A stretch of 64,000 nt of DNA, taken from assembly GCF_000695685.1 (NCBI RefSeq), contig NZ_JFFR01000014.1:1-64000 (forward strand). The letters run 5' to 3'. The first letter of the stretch is position 1, and each line of letters opens with the position of its first letter. The DNA comes from Vibrio fortis. GTDB lineage: Bacteria; Pseudomonadota; Gammaproteobacteria; Enterobacterales; Vibrionaceae. The translations under genes were made by a program, and so were the position numbers. Under the pieces are notes generated by a model. That model worked only from the letters and a program-made list of their open reading frames with translations, ran no database searches and had not been told where the DNA came from. Shown here piece after piece: positions 41,985 through 49,453 of the stretch.

Positions 41985-43745
41985 ATGCGAAAGACAATTC
42001 TCAGCAGTGCTCTTTTACTCTCTACTCCATTTGTTGCGGTTGCCGACCAATACAATCTTTCTATTAAGTATGACCCAATTGTTACGGATAGAGGGATTGT
42101 TACTACAAAGCCCGCTGCTATGGTCGACCAATTGTGGGATGTAGACGTACAATCAATCACTCAGATAACCGATGGTGTCTATCGCATTGCTGGGTGGGGC
42201 ATCGGTAACGTGATCGCAGTCGAGGCTCCTGAAGGCTGGATCATCGTTGATACGGGGGACGATTTAAAAGTAGCGCAAGAGCAACGCAAACAGTTGGAAA
42301 AAAAGCTGAATCAAGAGATTGATGTTAGTGCGGTCCTTTATACCCATTCGCATTATGTGTGGGGTACACAAGCGTGGAGTAATGATGACACAGCCATTTA
42401 CGCACATGAGTGGATGGAGAAACACCTTTTTTCAGACAATGGTGTTAGCCCTCTAGCTGGAATCTTTTCTACTCGAGTCGCCATTCAATTTGGGTTGTTA
42501 CACCCTGAAAGCGGGCCAGATGCGTTTCCTAATAAACTTGGTTTCACGCTAGACAAGCTAGAGGGCGAAAAAGGCTACCAATCTCCGACCGTTACTTTTG
42601 AGCACAACCAAGTAGAAACGCACACAATTGCGGGGATGGAAGTGATTGTTTTACCTAGCCCTACAGATGTGACGGACAGTGTCGCTTACTACTTTCCTGA
42701 AAAGAGCCTTATGGTGACCAATGCAATGAATGCAGGCTCAATTTTCAATCTCTATACTTTGCGCGGAGATAGGTATCGTGACCCTATTCGACTTGTAGAT
42801 GCGGCAGATCTGGTGCTTTCTTATGACTTTGACTATCACGTTGATATACATGGCGCTGCCAATGTAACGAAAGAAACCGCTGAAGATGCTATTCATGAGT
42901 TTCGCGACTCGATGCAATTGATACATGACCAAACAATACGAGCGATAAAGCTTGGAAAGGATGCTCAAGGCGCTGCTGAATTTGTTTATATGCCAGAAAA
43001 CCTACGATTGGATAAAGAAACCTATGGGCAAGTCGAAAGTCATGCTAAGCAGGTCTATAACGGTGTTATGGGCTGGAACGGTTGGGACGTGTACGACATC
43101 AACCCTTTGCCGACACAAACCTTTGCTCATCAATTTATTGGGAGTTTAGGTGGGGTTGAGTTGGCCAATAAAATGGTCAAGCAATCGAACCAGAAGCAAA
43201 CCTTGGAAGGGTGGCAGTGGTCGCTATACTTAACCTCCCAAATACTTGAAATAGAGCCAAATAACGAAGAAGCCAAACTGTCGCGCTCAGAAGCGGCTCG
43301 TGCACTTGGGCAGCGTACCAGTTCAGCCAATGCTCGTGGATTCTATATTTCTGAAGCATTACTTCATGAAGGGAAACTTTCATTCGGTGAACATCAATTG
43401 GACAACTATCAATCTCTAACCCAACTACTTGGGACAATTACCAGTGAAAAGTTAGAGGCATCTCCGATAGAGAATAATGTTGAATACATCCGTTACTTGG
43501 TGGACACACGCAAAGCGGAAGGATTGTCTTCTCAGTTTAACTTAAACATGAATGATAGTGATCACGCGTTCGGTATCCAGCTTCGAAATGGCATAGTTCA
43601 AATTAGTTCACAATTAAATTCAGGGGTGACCGTGAATCTATCTCACTCTGAGTGGAGTGAAGTGTTGCTAGGCGAAACAGAATTTAAGCAATTAGATGAC
43701 TCTTTGGCAGATTTTGATAAGGCATTGACTGTAATAACTGACTAA
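41985..43745 (+). CDS. Alkylsulfatase-like MBL-fold protein with degenerate metal site (586 aa)
   Basis: Signal peptide (about 1-20), then a metallo-beta-lactamase fold of the alkyl/aryl-sulfatase (SdsA1-like) type: GVYRIAGWGIGNVIAVEAPEGWIIVDTGD, then YTHSHYVWGTQAW, ALYTHS being the active-site strand. In normal enzymes the motif is THxHxDHFGG; here His121 and His123 remain but the Asp and third His are Val125 and Trp126. The later helical dimerisation domain (about 360-470) and SCP2-like C-terminal part are complete. With the binuclear site broken, hydrolysis is doubtful. It stands alone and ends at a clear terminator. Confidence 0.8.
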   Translation: MRKTILSSALLLSTPFVAVADQYNLSIKYDPIVTDRGIVTTKPAAMVDQLWDVDVQSITQITDGVYRIAGWGIGNVIAVEAPEGWIIVDTGDDLKVAQEQRKQLEKKLNQEIDVSAVLYTHSHYVWGTQAWSNDDTAIYAHEWMEKHLFSDNGVSPLAGIFSTRVAIQFGLLHPESGPDAFPNKLGFTLDKLEGEKGYQSPTVTFEHNQVETHTIAGMEVIVLPSPTDVTDSVAYYFPEKSLMVTNAMNAGSIFNLYTLRGDRYRDPIRLVDAADLVLSYDFDYHVDIHGAANVTKETAEDAIHEFRDSMQLIHDQTIRAIKLGKDAQGAAEFVYMPENLRLDKETYGQVESHAKQVYNGVMGWNGWDVYDINPLPTQTFAHQFIGSLGGVELANKMVKQSNQKQTLEGWQWSLYLTSQILEIEPNNEEAKLSRSEAARALGQRTSSANARGFYISEALLHEGKLSFGEHQLDNYQSLTQLLGTITSEKLEASPIENNVEYIRYLVDTRKAEGLSSQFNLNMNDSDHAFGIQLRNGIVQISSQLNSGVTVNLSHSEWSEVLLGETEFKQLDDSLADFDKALTVITD

Positions 43746-43775
43746 ACAATGCGTTTGTACTTTAAAGCTCATTCC

Positions 43776-43807
43776 ATGGTGGCTGATATCTGAGCCACCA
43801 TTTTTTA
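43776..43807 (+). terminator. Intrinsic terminator
   Basis: ATGGTGGCT (43776-43784) pairs perfectly with AGCCACCAT (43793-43801) and is followed by TTTTTT. It ends the alkylsulfatase-like gene. Confidence 0.85.
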
Positions 43808-43915
43808 TTCTACACTTTTCTATAGTACTGATTTTTATAAATTATCATTTCCCTTATGTAGTGATAACATGTGCGTATCATTTTATATCTATCTTACAGT
43901 GAGGGTTATCAAAGG

Positions 43916-44449
43916 ATGAAGAATAAAAGCAGAAAAGAGGCTGAGAAACCACCGATGTCCTTTGATGCCAAAGCCATGTTTGGATGCCAGTTAATTATGT
44001 TTCTGACTATGTTTATTAAACCATTCGAAACTGTGTTGCATTATGTGTATCTGGCGGCCTTTTTATTAGCGGCTTTCATGCTTGTGTCAATATTTCAAAA
44101 ATTGAAGTCAGGTTGGTCTTGGCCGGGGTTATCTTTAAAGAATATCGTGTCTGCCGCTTTCAATATTGCTGCTACCTACGCTTTCTTTTCTTTCGTGGCG
44201 TATTCAATGTCTGATACAACACTCGCTGCAAGTTTGTCACTGGAAAATTGGGAAGCTCTACTTCACGAAACATCACAAGTGATTCTTCAAACAGCGCTAA
44301 GTGACTCTAATACCGTAGTTTGGTTTTTGATCGGGGCGGCAATATTCTGGGGTAACTTAATGAGAGACTTTAACTTCTTGGTGATGACACAACACGAGTT
44401 TGAGCAACAATGTCAGCATAAGCGTTCAGACACGATAGTGTTTAAATAG
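43916..44449 (+). CDS. Hypothetical inner-membrane protein (177 aa)
   Basis: After a basic N-terminus (KNKSRKEAEKPP) there are four hydrophobic segments at about 20-36, 44-66, 83-104 and 140-157. No catalytic motif or known family is evident. I start at the ATG 43916 with AAAGG upstream; a GTG at 43871 extends the frame by 15 residues without a site. Monocistronic. Confidence 0.6.
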   Translation: MKNKSRKEAEKPPMSFDAKAMFGCQLIMFLTMFIKPFETVLHYVYLAAFLLAAFMLVSIFQKLKSGWSWPGLSLKNIVSAAFNIAATYAFFSFVAYSMSDTTLAASLSLENWEALLHETSQVILQTALSDSNTVVWFLIGAAIFWGNLMRDFNFLVMTQHEFEQQCQHKRSDTIVFK

Positions 44450-44516
44450 ACAAGATTTGGAGGCACTTATGTTCTGGCAGAAGGCTTTCTACTTTGTTGT
44501 GCGGTACTAAAGTCCT

Positions 44517-45314
44517 CTATTGCAAATCACTTAAAGCTTCCCCTAGAGGTTTGAAGTAGGCTTGCAATGCATTGTGAATCTTCAGGCGATGTTCTAAGTC
44601 AGGGTAGACCTTAATGTGTTTGGGGTTGGTTGTTCCAGACACTAAGTAGCTATTTTCAATTCCAGAGCACGACTCGACAACTGACTCAAATGCTCTCGCC
44701 ATCATTTCCGTTGGTAGAGAGAAATAATGGCTTCCCATCGCTTTATCGGCTAAAACACTTCGTGACACATAGTCGTGCCGATCTTGCTGATCATCTGTAA
44801 GTAGCGTCGCGTCAAATATCTTCAGTAATCTGTCATTTAACGGGTGTGGAAAGTGCTCAGCGTTTTTTAACCAACAGTCACTGGCGAAGATTGTTCGTCT
44901 TTGTGGCCCAGATCTGTCTCCAATATCAAACGCTTTCTCTGCAATGTAATGATCAAAGGCATGCCAAAACTCGTGGGCTAAAGCGCCAGCTCCGGCATTT
45001 TTCGCGAGCGCGAGTTCTCTCTGATTCGGTGCGTAATGGGCCTGAACGCCTTTTTGTCCGCCGCTGCCGAAAGCGAGATTTAAACTGCCTCGCAATCCAA
45101 TGGCTTTTGGGGGGAGCGCCAATATATAAGCAAGGTCTGCAAATGAGTCGAAGATCAGATTAGCGGCCAAGTCTTTCTCTTCTTGGTTCACCCACTTACC
45201 AACACGAATGCTCCCAATGCCAAAGGTATCTCGTATGTCGATAAACGACACTTGCTCGCCATGACGATAGTCTGGGCCTTTACGAGTTTTGTATTTAAAG
45301 CTAGTTAAACGCAA
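44517..45314 (-). CDS. CLCA_X/LPD1-type metallopeptidase-like protein (265 aa)
   Basis: The middle holds a block seen in CLCA_X and large polyvalent (LPD1) proteins: ADLAYILALPPKAIGLRGSLNLAFGSGG, then GVQAHYAPNQRELALAK, then GALAHEFWHAFDHYI. His114-Glu115 and His118 form an HExxH-like zinc site with a further His122. LPD1 modules are usually found in phage or conjugative-element polyproteins; stand-alone vibrio genes of this type exist. No signal peptide, so probably cytoplasmic. Function unknown; protease activity is inferred. Confidence 0.78.
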   Translation of the reverse strand: MRLTSFKYKTRKGPDYRHGEQVSFIDIRDTFGIGSIRVGKWVNQEEKDLAANLIFDSFADLAYILALPPKAIGLRGSLNLAFGSGGQKGVQAHYAPNQRELALAKNAGAGALAHEFWHAFDHYIAEKAFDIGDRSGPQRRTIFASDCWLKNAEHFPHPLNDRLLKIFDATLLTDDQQDRHDYVSRSVLADKAMGSHYFSLPTEMMARAFESVVESCSGIENSYLVSGTTNPKHIKVYPDLEHRLKIHNALQAYFKPLGEALSDLQ

Positions 45315-45522
45315 GATTCACCTTGTGCGATGGGGAGTTATTGGGCTGATATTTAAAGCGCGTGTATTGTACATCAATTCACGTTGATGTGGTCGGGTAT
45401 AAATCTCGCTGAAAAACTGATGGTCACAACTTCATTTCGACTCTTGGAGTTTGGAAAAGAGAAATAAATGTGGGCTTATTCCTAGCAAGCTTTTGAACAG
45501 AAAAATACGTTATCGTAGGACT

Positions 45523-46020
45523 CTAACGTGCCAAGTTTGGGTTAGAAAAAGCATCTTGAAACTCTAAACGCTTGTTATGATTTTCTTTGATACCGAGCAG
45601 GAACCTAATCAAATCATCTTCTGCAGTTTCTAGCTCTTTTATGCCTTCAGTTATCAAGCATGCCTCATCATCAAGCCATATTATGAAATTAGTAAAATCA
45701 ACTGACAGATTTGATGAATGATAATGTATTGCTACAAGCTTATTGGTCACTTCAAAGAAATCGAGTAGACCTAATTCGTATCGTTTCAATAGTTTGATTG
45801 CAACTAACTCAAATGCTTCATTCTCCAAATTGGCATGCAGACTACCTAATACCTTGAGCTGCTTTTCTTTGGAGGTTGTTAAACAAAGATCAAATAGGAT
45901 TTCTTCTGGCTCTTCGCTTGAAATGATCTGCGCATCAGCCCAATTTACTATTTGCTGAGCGTCAGTCATTGAACACAAGAGTTCGAACTCAATTACTTTA
46001 AATAGTAACTGGCTTGACAT
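45523..46020 (-). CDS. Hypothetical cassette-like protein (165 aa)
   Basis: An acidic helical protein (no TM, no signal peptide) with repeated leucine-rich helices: IEFELLCSMTDAQQIVNWAD, then LVAIKLLKRYELGLLDFFEVTNKLVAIHYH. Such small acidic helical proteins are common as immunity-like or unknown cassette products. The stop codon lies inside GCACGTTAGAG, the same 11-mer found after the first cassette gene (1655-1665). ATG at 46020 has GGAGGAATTCC upstream. Confidence 0.65.
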   Translation of the reverse strand: MSSQLLFKVIEFELLCSMTDAQQIVNWADAQIISSEEPEEILFDLCLTTSKEKQLKVLGSLHANLENEAFELVAIKLLKRYELGLLDFFEVTNKLVAIHYHSSNLSVDFTNFIIWLDDEACLITEGIKELETAEDDLIRFLLGIKENHNKRLEFQDAFSNPNLAR

Positions 46021-46049
46021 TGGAATTCCTCCAGAAACATGACACCGCG

Positions 46050-46562
46050 TTAAGCGTTGTGAATTCGTCTTGAATGCTTTGTCAGCATTTGGTATCGAGC
46101 AACATCGAACCCCAACATTTCTTGTCTGTCTACAAACTCGAACCCGCTACGTTCATAAAACGCTCTTAAGCTCCCTCTGCCACCATGACAGTCGCAACGA
46201 ACCCAAAGACATCCACGTTCTTCAGCCAATAAACGGATTGCGGTCAATGTTTGCGAGCCAAAGCCTTTAGAGTTGAATGCATTGCCAATTGCAAACTTAT
46301 GGAAAAACAGGGTTCCCTTTGTATCCGTGTCTGTCCAAAAATCATCGAAATCAAAACTAATAAATACACACCCTATAGTGTGCTGATCAGATTTCAACAG
46401 GTATAAATTTTCAATAGCATAGTTGCTTTTTAATGCTTTCACTGACACTTGTTGGTGAGTCCACAAGGGTAGCCCTCTCTCATTGCAACGCTCTACCGTT
46501 TGAGCTAAGAAATTGGATGCAATATTCCAATGCTCATCTGTAGATGCTTTGACTAACTCCAT
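46050..46562 (-). CDS. GNAT-family N-acetyltransferase (170 aa)
   Basis: GNAT fold with motif A: FHKFAIGNAFNSKGFGSQTLTAIRLLAEE, containing the acetyl-CoA pyrophosphate loop (GFGSQ), then LRAFYERSGFEFVDR near the C-terminus. It probably acetylates an amino group on a small molecule or protein; the substrate is unknown. ATG follows AGGAGGATTA, preceded by the cassette-core-like GGCGTTAGC. GNAT genes are frequent in vibrio integrons. Confidence 0.82.
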   Translation of the reverse strand: MELVKASTDEHWNIASNFLAQTVERCNERGLPLWTHQQVSVKALKSNYAIENLYLLKSDQHTIGCVFISFDFDDFWTDTDTKGTLFFHKFAIGNAFNSKGFGSQTLTAIRLLAEERGCLWVRCDCHGGRGSLRAFYERSGFEFVDRQEMLGFDVARYQMLTKHSRRIHNA

Positions 46563-46597
46563 TAATCCTCCTGAGATTGCTAACGCCTATTGAGTGC

Positions 46598-47113
46598 CTA
46601 GTTAAACGTTGGTTTGAAGTTCTCCGCCAAGTATGGAGGAAACCAACGACCTTCTGGATTTTGTGGCAGCTGATTTATTTTTTGAAGATTTTGTACATGA
46701 TGTTCCAAACAATTAGCCAACCCTTTTATTGCTGACTGTTCACAGCCTTTCATTCTGCATGGTTCATTCTTTGGTTCGAAGTTACTCTGTGACAAAATAT
46801 CCTGTAAAGATGCCACGTAAACTAATAGCTCATCAGGTTGTACGTAGGGTTCTTGTCGCCAATCTGCATTTTTTATTTCAGGTACTCGAAAAAGATACGG
46901 GTCGTTACCCCAATTCCAAGCTCGGCTACTTTGCCAATATTGACCACAACTTTTGCAACTCATTAGAACGTGCTCACCATCTTCTGATTTGGTGAGAAGG
47001 TTTAGAACTTTCTTAAGCTTCTTAGATTCCTTGATACGCTTTGAGATAACCTTACGGAGCATTTCTAAATCTTCAAACTCGGCACATTTACACTTTTCCA
47101 CTGTGGTCTCCAT
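46598..47113 (-). CDS. Hypothetical zinc-ribbon-like protein (171 aa)
   Basis: Soluble, with Cys pairs CKC (about 8-10), CKSCGQYW (about 53-60) and CRMKGCEQ (about 128-135), suggesting a zinc-binding fold. The W-rich region (SSRAWNWGNDPYLFRVPEI) has no family match that I recall. I use the ATG at 47113, which starts ten bases after a core-like GTTAAAC; a longer frame to 47170 would overlap the previous ORF and lacks a site. The 3' end runs into a TAACGC/GCGTTA junction. Confidence 0.6.
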   Translation of the reverse strand: METTVEKCKCAEFEDLEMLRKVISKRIKESKKLKKVLNLLTKSEDGEHVLMSCKSCGQYWQSSRAWNWGNDPYLFRVPEIKNADWRQEPYVQPDELLVYVASLQDILSQSNFEPKNEPCRMKGCEQSAIKGLANCLEHHVQNLQKINQLPQNPEGRWFPPYLAENFKPTFN

Positions 47114-47132
47114 TTTTACGTTTAACGCCTCG

Positions 47133-47417
47133 TTATGTGTTGGGTAGCTGTACAGAGAATCTACTGTCATTTTCTACTAATTCTAACGTCATTCTCTTCT
47201 CATGAAGCACGCTAAGAAAAACATCCCCAACCCTTTGCAAAGTACGTAGTGAGATGAACAACATGATAATTCCTAATGTGCTACTTGCATTCGGATACTC
47301 TTTCTCTATATCTTGAAATTGACTATCCAATTCTTCTTGCTGACGCATACCATTATTAATAACAAGCATGCTCGTTTGTCTGCCTATCCGACTTTTAACA
47401 AATTTACCATAAGCCAC
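47133..47417 (-). CDS. Hypothetical cassette-like protein (94 aa)
   Basis: A short soluble protein, basic at the start, with an amphipathic helix (SSTLGIIMLFISLRTLQRVGD, about 44-64) and the ending LVENDSRFSVQLPNT. No family is recognised. The stop codon lies inside ACATAACGAGGCGTTAAAC, an attC-like junction. It is the first of the four tandem minus-strand genes. Confidence 0.5.
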   Translation of the reverse strand: MAYGKFVKSRIGRQTSMLVINNGMRQQEELDSQFQDIEKEYPNASSTLGIIMLFISLRTLQRVGDVFLSVLHEKRMTLELVENDSRFSVQLPNT

Positions 47418-47514
47418 TAAAAATTATAGAAAATATATTTAGATGCGCATGCTATCTTCACATACAAACGCTCCGCCTATAGTCGAACACGCTCGCTGAG
47501 TTTGTTTTGAACAT

Positions 47515-47551
47515 AAAAAAAGCAGAGCCAATAATGGGCTCTGCTTTTTTT
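47515..47551. terminator. Bidirectional terminator
   Basis: AAAAAAAGCAGAGCC (47515-47529) pairs with GGCTCTGCTTTTTTT (47537-47551) around a 7-nt loop: stem and both T/A tracts are ideal. It ends the sugar symporter gene and seals off the cassette-like genes. Confidence 0.92.
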
Positions 47552-47567
47552 ATGGGTGGCAAATTAG

Positions 47568-49340
47568 TTACTGTGCGTTCTGAGCATTAAGCTGCGCTGA
47601 TTGAGCTTTCTTCTTTCTAACGCGGGCAAAAAGGCCGCCAAGAATTACGATACCGCAAAGCGCGTAAGTCACCATGAATGACGTGTCACCTGCGACCAAA
47701 CCTAGGTCAGAGAAGGTGATGTAAGCGCCAAGTACCATGTACAGAATCACTGCAGAGGCTTCAAAGCGGAACTCCCAAGGTTTAATGTCCATCGCTTCGT
47801 TGACTGGAAGCACGTAGTCCGTATCACGTGGACGAACTTTACCGATAGCAAACATGATGCCGCAACATAGCACGAACAATACTGCCAGCTGGTGGAAGAA
47901 GTGCAGTTCAGCCAGTGGCTTAAGTGGGCCTAAGTAATCGTGCATCGAGGCTGGAGTAAACTGTACGATACCGTAAGCCGCAACAAATACTGCCAATGAA
48001 ACTTTTGCCGCCATCGCTGGAACACGCTTAGTGATGTAACCCATAAACACGATTGTGAAGATTGGTACACTGAATAGGCCTGCCAAACGCTGTAGTAAAT
48101 CGAATAGGCCATTCGGTGCGAACATGATGAACGGTGCAATACCTACAGATAGGATTGCAATGAACAGACCGAATGAACGACCTTTGTTGACTAACTGTTC
48201 ATCAGAAAGCTTGTTCTCTTTATCAAAGATGGGTTTGTAAACATTAAGTGTAAATAGTGTCGTTGAAGAGTTTAATACGCCGTTAAAGGTCGATAGGATT
48301 GCGCCGAACATTGCGGCTAAGAAGAAGCCAACAAGCGGTTTAGGCAGTACTTCGTTAACTAAACGCGTGTACATGGTATCCGCTTCGTAGCTTTGACCTG
48401 TCGCGTCTACTGTACCGAACATATGGTAAGCAATGATGCCAGGAATGATTAGGAACAGAGGTGTCACAACTTTGATTGCGCCTGCAAGGATCACACCCTT
48501 CTGACCTTCTCTTAGGTTCTTAGCACCCAATGCACGTTGGATGATCGCTTGGTCAGTTCCCCAGTAGTAAAGGTTAACGAGTAGTAGACCAGTGAACATG
48601 GTCGAGAACGGTACGTTAGGGTCATCTTCGGCACCAACGGCTTGAAGCTTGTCTGTAGCGTTGGTCGTAATCACGTCCACACCTTCCATGAAGCTGCCGT
48701 CACCTAGCACGATCAGACCAAAGATTGGGATCATCAAGCCACCAACAATCAAACCTACACCGTTTAACGTATCTGCAATTACCACCGCTTTTAGACCACC
48801 GTAGATCGCGTAGAAAAGACCTAGGAAACCGATGATTGATGCGATAAGTAGGATCGCTTGGAAACGACTGATTCCGAGCATGCTTTCGATGTCAAAAATA
48901 CCGCCGATAACCATTGCACCTGCGTATAGCGTGTTTGGTAAAAGGTTGATAATGTAGCTCAATAGAAACAATACGGTTACGAACTGCTTTACAGACAAGT
49001 CATAGCGAGACTCTAAGAAATCAGGAATCGTTGTAATGCCTTGTTTGAGGTAACGAGGTACCAAAAAGAGTGCGATAATGATCAGCGTGATACCTGAAGC
49101 AACTTCATACCCCATTACAGACATATTGCCTTTGAAGGATAGAGCACTCATCCCAACGAAACTGGTCGCGGAAAGGTTAGTTAGAATGAGTGAGCTTGCG
49201 ATAAGGCCACCGGTTAGGCTTCGACCACCGAGGAAGAAACCATCTTTGGAGTCATTTTTCTGATTCTTAACACGTGACCAGGTGTAAAACACCACCAAAC
49301 CCGTGAAGAAAAAGAATGACAGTAGGATTGTCATTGGCAT
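47568..49340 (-). CDS. Sodium:solute symporter, YidK/vSGLT-type sugar transporter (590 aa)
   Basis: SSS-family transporter with 14-15 helices. Landmarks: FFLGGRSLTGGLIASSLILTNLSATSFVGMS near the N-terminus (TM1 and the sodium-site serines), then YLKQGITTIPDFLESRYD and MVGFFLAAMFGAILSTFNGVLNS-type segments, closest to E. coli YidK. The vSGLT branch carries galactose with Na+. It lies 113 bp downstream of the alpha-galactosidase on the same strand; a GC-rich imperfect hairpin (about 49386-49427) in the gap could tune expression. Likely role: Na+-driven uptake of alpha-galactosides or galactose. Confidence 0.9.
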   Translation of the reverse strand: MPMTILLSFFFFTGLVVFYTWSRVKNQKNDSKDGFFLGGRSLTGGLIASSLILTNLSATSFVGMSALSFKGNMSVMGYEVASGITLIIIALFLVPRYLKQGITTIPDFLESRYDLSVKQFVTVLFLLSYIINLLPNTLYAGAMVIGGIFDIESMLGISRFQAILLIASIIGFLGLFYAIYGGLKAVVIADTLNGVGLIVGGLMIPIFGLIVLGDGSFMEGVDVITTNATDKLQAVGAEDDPNVPFSTMFTGLLLVNLYYWGTDQAIIQRALGAKNLREGQKGVILAGAIKVVTPLFLIIPGIIAYHMFGTVDATGQSYEADTMYTRLVNEVLPKPLVGFFLAAMFGAILSTFNGVLNSSTTLFTLNVYKPIFDKENKLSDEQLVNKGRSFGLFIAILSVGIAPFIMFAPNGLFDLLQRLAGLFSVPIFTIVFMGYITKRVPAMAAKVSLAVFVAAYGIVQFTPASMHDYLGPLKPLAELHFFHQLAVLFVLCCGIMFAIGKVRPRDTDYVLPVNEAMDIKPWEFRFEASAVILYMVLGAYITFSDLGLVAGDTSFMVTYALCGIVILGGLFARVRKKKAQSAQLNAQNAQ

Positions 49341-49453
49341 AGCTTTGTCCTTAAATTATTGGAATTTTGAATGTAGTTATCCTGTCAGGCAGAGGCGTCG
49401 TGATGATTTTCACAACCGCCTTTGCCCGATGTTTTGTTATGACTGACGACGAA

